A stretch of 16,805 nt of DNA, from NCBI GenBank assembly GCA_900315105.1, contig OMXX01000088.1, positions 1 through 16,805 of the forward strand, in the 5' to 3' direction. The notes below the pieces were generated by a model. That model was not told where the DNA came from. It searched no databases and was given only the letters and a program-made list of their open reading frames with translations. Position 1 is the stretch's first letter; the number at the start of each line of letters is the position of its first letter. This document shows positions 15,321 to 16,805 of this stretch, piece after piece. The translations under genes were made by a program, and so were the position numbers. Origin of the DNA: an uncultured Prevotellaceae bacterium. GTDB lineage: Bacteria; Bacteroidota; Bacteroidia; Bacteroidales; Bacteroidaceae.

Positions 15321-15516
15321 AAGGTGGGTTCTATAAATTAGCTTTGTTAAGATTTTGAGACTATTTTCGAGAGTTATTTGCAAGTGAACGAAGGAGTTAT
15401 GCGGGCATAACGACTGAGCGAACTTGCAAATTAATCCGAAAAGAGGCCAAAAGATAACAAAACGCGCCCCACAGCAATTTTAATATTTTACGGTGGTAAT
15501 TTATAGAAACCACCTT
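15321..15516 (-). promoter_or_regulatory. Structured metK leader: nested long inverted repeat
   Basis: The outer arms 15321-15340 and 15497-15516 are complementary at 19 of 20 positions. Inside lie TTTGCAAGT (15377-15385) with ACTTGCAAA (15422-15430), and at the tip GTTATG (15396-15401) with CATAAC (15406-15411). Between these, further imperfect matches run along the arms. A competing short hairpin exists on one side: GGTGGT (15492-15497) with ACCACC (15509-15514). All of it lies between the predicted transcription start and the metK ATG. It could be a regulatory leader or a small mobile hairpin element. Confidence 0.65.
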
Positions 15517-15528
15517 ATATTTTTAGGG

Positions 15529-15627
15529 TGCAAAATTACAACTTTTTTCTCGAACCACAAAATGTTTCAACATTTTTTACCAGAATATACCGAATAATAG
15601 GTAAGTCCGACAAAAAAGGGAAACGGA
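15529..15627. repeat. 99-base perfect direct repeat, copy A
   Basis: Identical base for base to 16707-16805. It contains the metK promoter, an 18-base palindrome (15559-15576) and the tail of a terminator-like stem. The copies are 1178 bases apart. Because copy B ends with the window, the repeat may be longer. Confidence 0.97.
15531..15562 (-). promoter_or_regulatory. Promoter of metK
   Basis: TAATTTTG (15538-15531, minus strand) with TTTTG (15562-15558). The -7 block GTAATTTTGCACCC is the same as at the rpsU promoter. The predicted transcript starts near 15525. Confidence 0.75.
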
Positions 15628-15681
15628 TTGCGCAGTAATGCGTCTGCAATTAACATCAGATAAATCGGATAAATCCGTTTC
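15611..15681 (-). terminator. Terminator-like branched stem after the SRPBCC gene
   Basis: On the minus strand GAAACGGATT (15681-15672) pairs with AATCCGTTTC (15629-15620), followed by CCTTTTTTG. The interior contains CGCA/TGCG and other small pairings. It would separate the three-gene unit from metK transcription. Its downstream arm and T run lie in repeat copy A. Confidence 0.5.
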
Positions 15682-15722
15682 TTTTCTTTATAAGCTATCA
15701 ATGCTACATAAGAGCCTTGCTA

Positions 15723-16196
15723 TTACTTATTGCTCTTCAAGAGCCTTATCCACCTTCTCTGCCTATGCGCATAAAAACACTTTGCCCATAGATAGACAAA
15801 CAATGTCTTCCAACCCGCATCTATCTCAACGATATCCGAGTAAAGACATTGTCTATCATCTATTTCTTTTAACTCAATTCTATGATTCCATACAGGAACA
15901 TACTCATTTCCTTCATGCGTATATATCCCATTGTCTATATCAAAAGATATCACGTTGATCTTATGCGTTCCAAAAGGAATGACACCGAAAAGTCTGAGCC
16001 TATATTCCGAACTTGTACCTGCTTTCCATACAGACATATGTTCCCCTATAGGAGTAAACGTTGCGTATGGCTTTGCTATATATTGCAAAACACTAAGCTT
16101 TTGCAATTTGCAAAACACTTCTTCTTTTGAAGCTGGGAAAACAGATGTCTTGACTACTTTCCTGCTATTTTCATTTATAAAATTTAAAGAACTCAT
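15723..16196 (-). CDS. SRPBCC-like (polyketide cyclase/START-type) small protein
   Basis: Cytoplasmic protein of 157 residues, no signal peptide. The start VVKTSVFPASKEEVFCKLQKL (split: VVKTSVFPAS, KEEVFCKLQKL) is the usual first strand and helix of SRPBCC domains. It is followed by strands FTPIGEHMSVWKAGTS, YRLRLFGVIPFGTHKINVIS, the phrase VPVWNHRIELKEI and SDIVEIDAGWKTLFVYLWA, then a last helix FYAHRQRRWIRLL. Such folds bind hydrophobic ligands; the ligand is unknown. A strong Shine-Dalgarno sequence GAGGAG (16210-16205) sits 8 bases before the ATG, unusual for this lineage and suggesting transfer. It is the third gene of the unit behind the antitoxin and toxin. Confidence 0.7.
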   Translation of the reverse strand: MSSLNFINENSRKVVKTSVFPASKEEVFCKLQKLSVLQYIAKPYATFTPIGEHMSVWKAGTSSEYRLRLFGVIPFGTHKINVISFDIDNGIYTHEGNEYVPVWNHRIELKEIDDRQCLYSDIVEIDAGWKTLFVYLWAKCFYAHRQRRWIRLLKSNK

Positions 16197-16204
16197 AAAA
16201 AAGA

Positions 16205-16210
16205 CTCCTC
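16205..16210 (-). promoter_or_regulatory. Shine-Dalgarno sequence of the SRPBCC-like gene
   Basis: GAGGAG on the minus strand, 8 bases before the ATG at 16196. It is the only textbook ribosome binding site I noticed in the window. Confidence 0.65.
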
Positions 16211-16235
16211 AAATTTATTCTTTTTGACGAATCCA

Positions 16236-16550
16236 TTAATCCTTGAAGATGTTGTATATATGATGAAGAGAACGACGTGTATCCCAAATAAAAGACACAT
16301 TGATATAATCATCTTCAATCCAATAAATAACAGAAATCTCCTTTGAAACAACAAGTTTGCGATACTCCCTCACATTATTGCTTATCTCAGGAATTATCGG
16401 GCACATGGTAGGAAATTCAGCAAGTTTCTCTATTGAGGTCAATATTATTTCCTCTATTGCCACTTGTTGAAGAAAGCCAAATGTCTCAAGGCTATAATCC
16501 AAAACATCCGTCAGACTATTGTATGCATGCTGTGACCATCTTATTTTCAT
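16236..16550 (-). CDS. RelE/ParE-family toxin
   Basis: Predicted type II toxin of 104 residues with the ParE/RelE fold. The start MKIRWSQHAYNSLTDVLDYS, the helical hairpin with LETFGFLQQVAIEEI, the strand phrase REYRKLVVSKEISVIYWIE (about 61-79) and the end VSFIWDTRRSLHHIY (about 85-99, with the usual D-R-R near the C-terminus) are characteristic. ParE members poison gyrase and RelE members cut mRNA; which applies is not visible. The start lies inside the end of the antitoxin frame (35-base overlap), so the two are translationally coupled. Low-GC codon use compared with the core genes. Confidence 0.85.
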   Translation of the reverse strand: MKIRWSQHAYNSLTDVLDYSLETFGFLQQVAIEEIILTSIEKLAEFPTMCPIIPEISNNVREYRKLVVSKEISVIYWIEDDYINVSFIWDTRRSLHHIYNIFKD

Positions 16551-16680
16551 GTCTGCGAGCCTTCAGCATATCCTTAACCTGACTATGTGTATATGTTTTG
16601 TCTTCGGCAAAGTCTTTATCGCTCTTTGCCATCATTTCCTTAAGGAACCAAGCATTTTCTGAAGTCATTTTTTCTGTCAT
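16516..16680 (-). CDS. Antitoxin partner of the RelE/ParE toxin (54 codons)
   Basis: A short frame from the ATG at 16680 to the TAG at 16516. It encodes MTEKMTSENAWFLKEMMAKS followed by DKDFAEDKTYTHSQVKDMLK and a basic end. The phrase KTYTHSQVKDMLKAR resembles the small antitoxins that precede ParE-type toxins in Bacteroidetes, with a helix that would wrap the toxin. An ATG four codons later could also be the start. It overlaps the toxin start by 35 bases. The promoter is the repeated block just upstream (16709-16740), so the untranslated leader is only about 20 bases. No DNA-binding domain is obvious at this size. Confidence 0.75.
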   Translation of the reverse strand: MTEKMTSENAWFLKEMMAKSDKDFAEDKTYTHSQVKDMLKARRHENKMVTACIQ

Positions 16681-16706
16681 ATCTGCCACGCTTATATGGT
16701 TACAAT

Positions 16707-16805
16707 TGCAAAATTACAACTTTTTTCTCGAACCACAAAATGTTTCAACATTTTTTACCAGAATATACCGAATAATAGGTAAGTCCGACAAAAAAGGGAA
16801 ACGGA
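16707..16805. repeat. 99-base perfect direct repeat, copy B (at window end)
   Basis: Identical to 15529-15627. It places a copy of the metK promoter in front of the antitoxin gene. It is cut by the window end, so its true length is at least 99 bases. Confidence 0.97.
16709..16740 (-). promoter_or_regulatory. Promoter of the antitoxin-toxin-SRPBCC unit
   Basis: TAATTTTG (16716-16709) with TTTTG (16740-16736), identical to the metK promoter because it lies in the repeat. An 18-base palindrome (16737-16754) overlaps the upstream element. Confidence 0.7.

Noticed and set aside
15306..15528. SAM-I type riboswitch before metK
   Set aside because: The leader is structured, but I do not see the conserved SAM-I core or kink-turn sequences, so it is reported only as an unnamed structured leader.
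16210..16217. TAAATTTG promoter-like element before the SRPBCC-like gene
   Set aside because: It overlaps the Shine-Dalgarno site and lacks an upstream TTG at the right distance; co-transcription with the toxin pair is simpler.

Overview
The window looks like a chromosomal segment of a Bacteroidales bacterium, most likely Prevotella or a close relative. The evidence is the gene order rpsU-xerC-hpf-tRNAs-tuf, promoters of the Bacteroidetes type (TAnnTTTG with a TTG/TTTG element about 24-26 bases upstream), the near absence of Shine-Dalgarno sequences, lipoproteins with an acidic stretch after the lipobox cysteine, and a secreted protein ending in a Prevotella-style C-terminal tail. The species assignment is inference; no search was run.

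Positions 1-2900 (minus strand) form a translation block: rpsU (bS21), a XerC/D tyrosine recombinase, hpf (ribosome hibernation), then tRNA-Thr(TGT), tRNA-Tyr(GTA), tRNA-Gly(TCC), tRNA-Thr(GGT) and the first 225 codons of tuf. The tRNA order matches thrU-tyrU-glyT-thrT-tufB of E. coli. A terminator-like hairpin sits inside this tRNA cluster.

Positions 2950-9960 are more variable. On the plus strand are an outer-membrane beta-barrel protein with its own promoter and terminator, a beta-carbonic anhydrase overlapping a GNAT acetyltransferase by ATGA, and a probably surface-exposed lipoprotein. On the minus strand are a protein with two CXXCG motifs, a 488-residue secreted protein, a small lipoprotein and tRNA-Gln(TTG). 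The 575-base gap before the plus-strand lipoprotein holds a 93-base element built from eight 11-base units, four on each side of a 5-base centre.

Positions 10064-15305 (minus strand) are a tightly packed probable operon: metK, a DUF4271 membrane protein, a HemD-like protein, rnpA, yidD and tyrS. Most junctions overlap. A 145-base REPIN-like inverted repeat separates yidD from tyrS. The metK leader of about 220 bases forms a long nested imperfect hairpin with alternative pairings.

Positions 15529-16805 are the most unusual part. A 99-base block containing the metK promoter is repeated perfectly at the window end, at least as far as the window shows. Between the copies lie three minus-strand genes: a short antitoxin of 54 codons, a RelE/ParE-type toxin, and an SRPBCC-like protein with a textbook Shine-Dalgarno sequence. 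The second copy places the same promoter, with an overlapping 18-base palindrome, directly in front of the antitoxin. This is either a small inserted cassette (or tandem unit) or an assembly-graph effect; read-level checks would decide.
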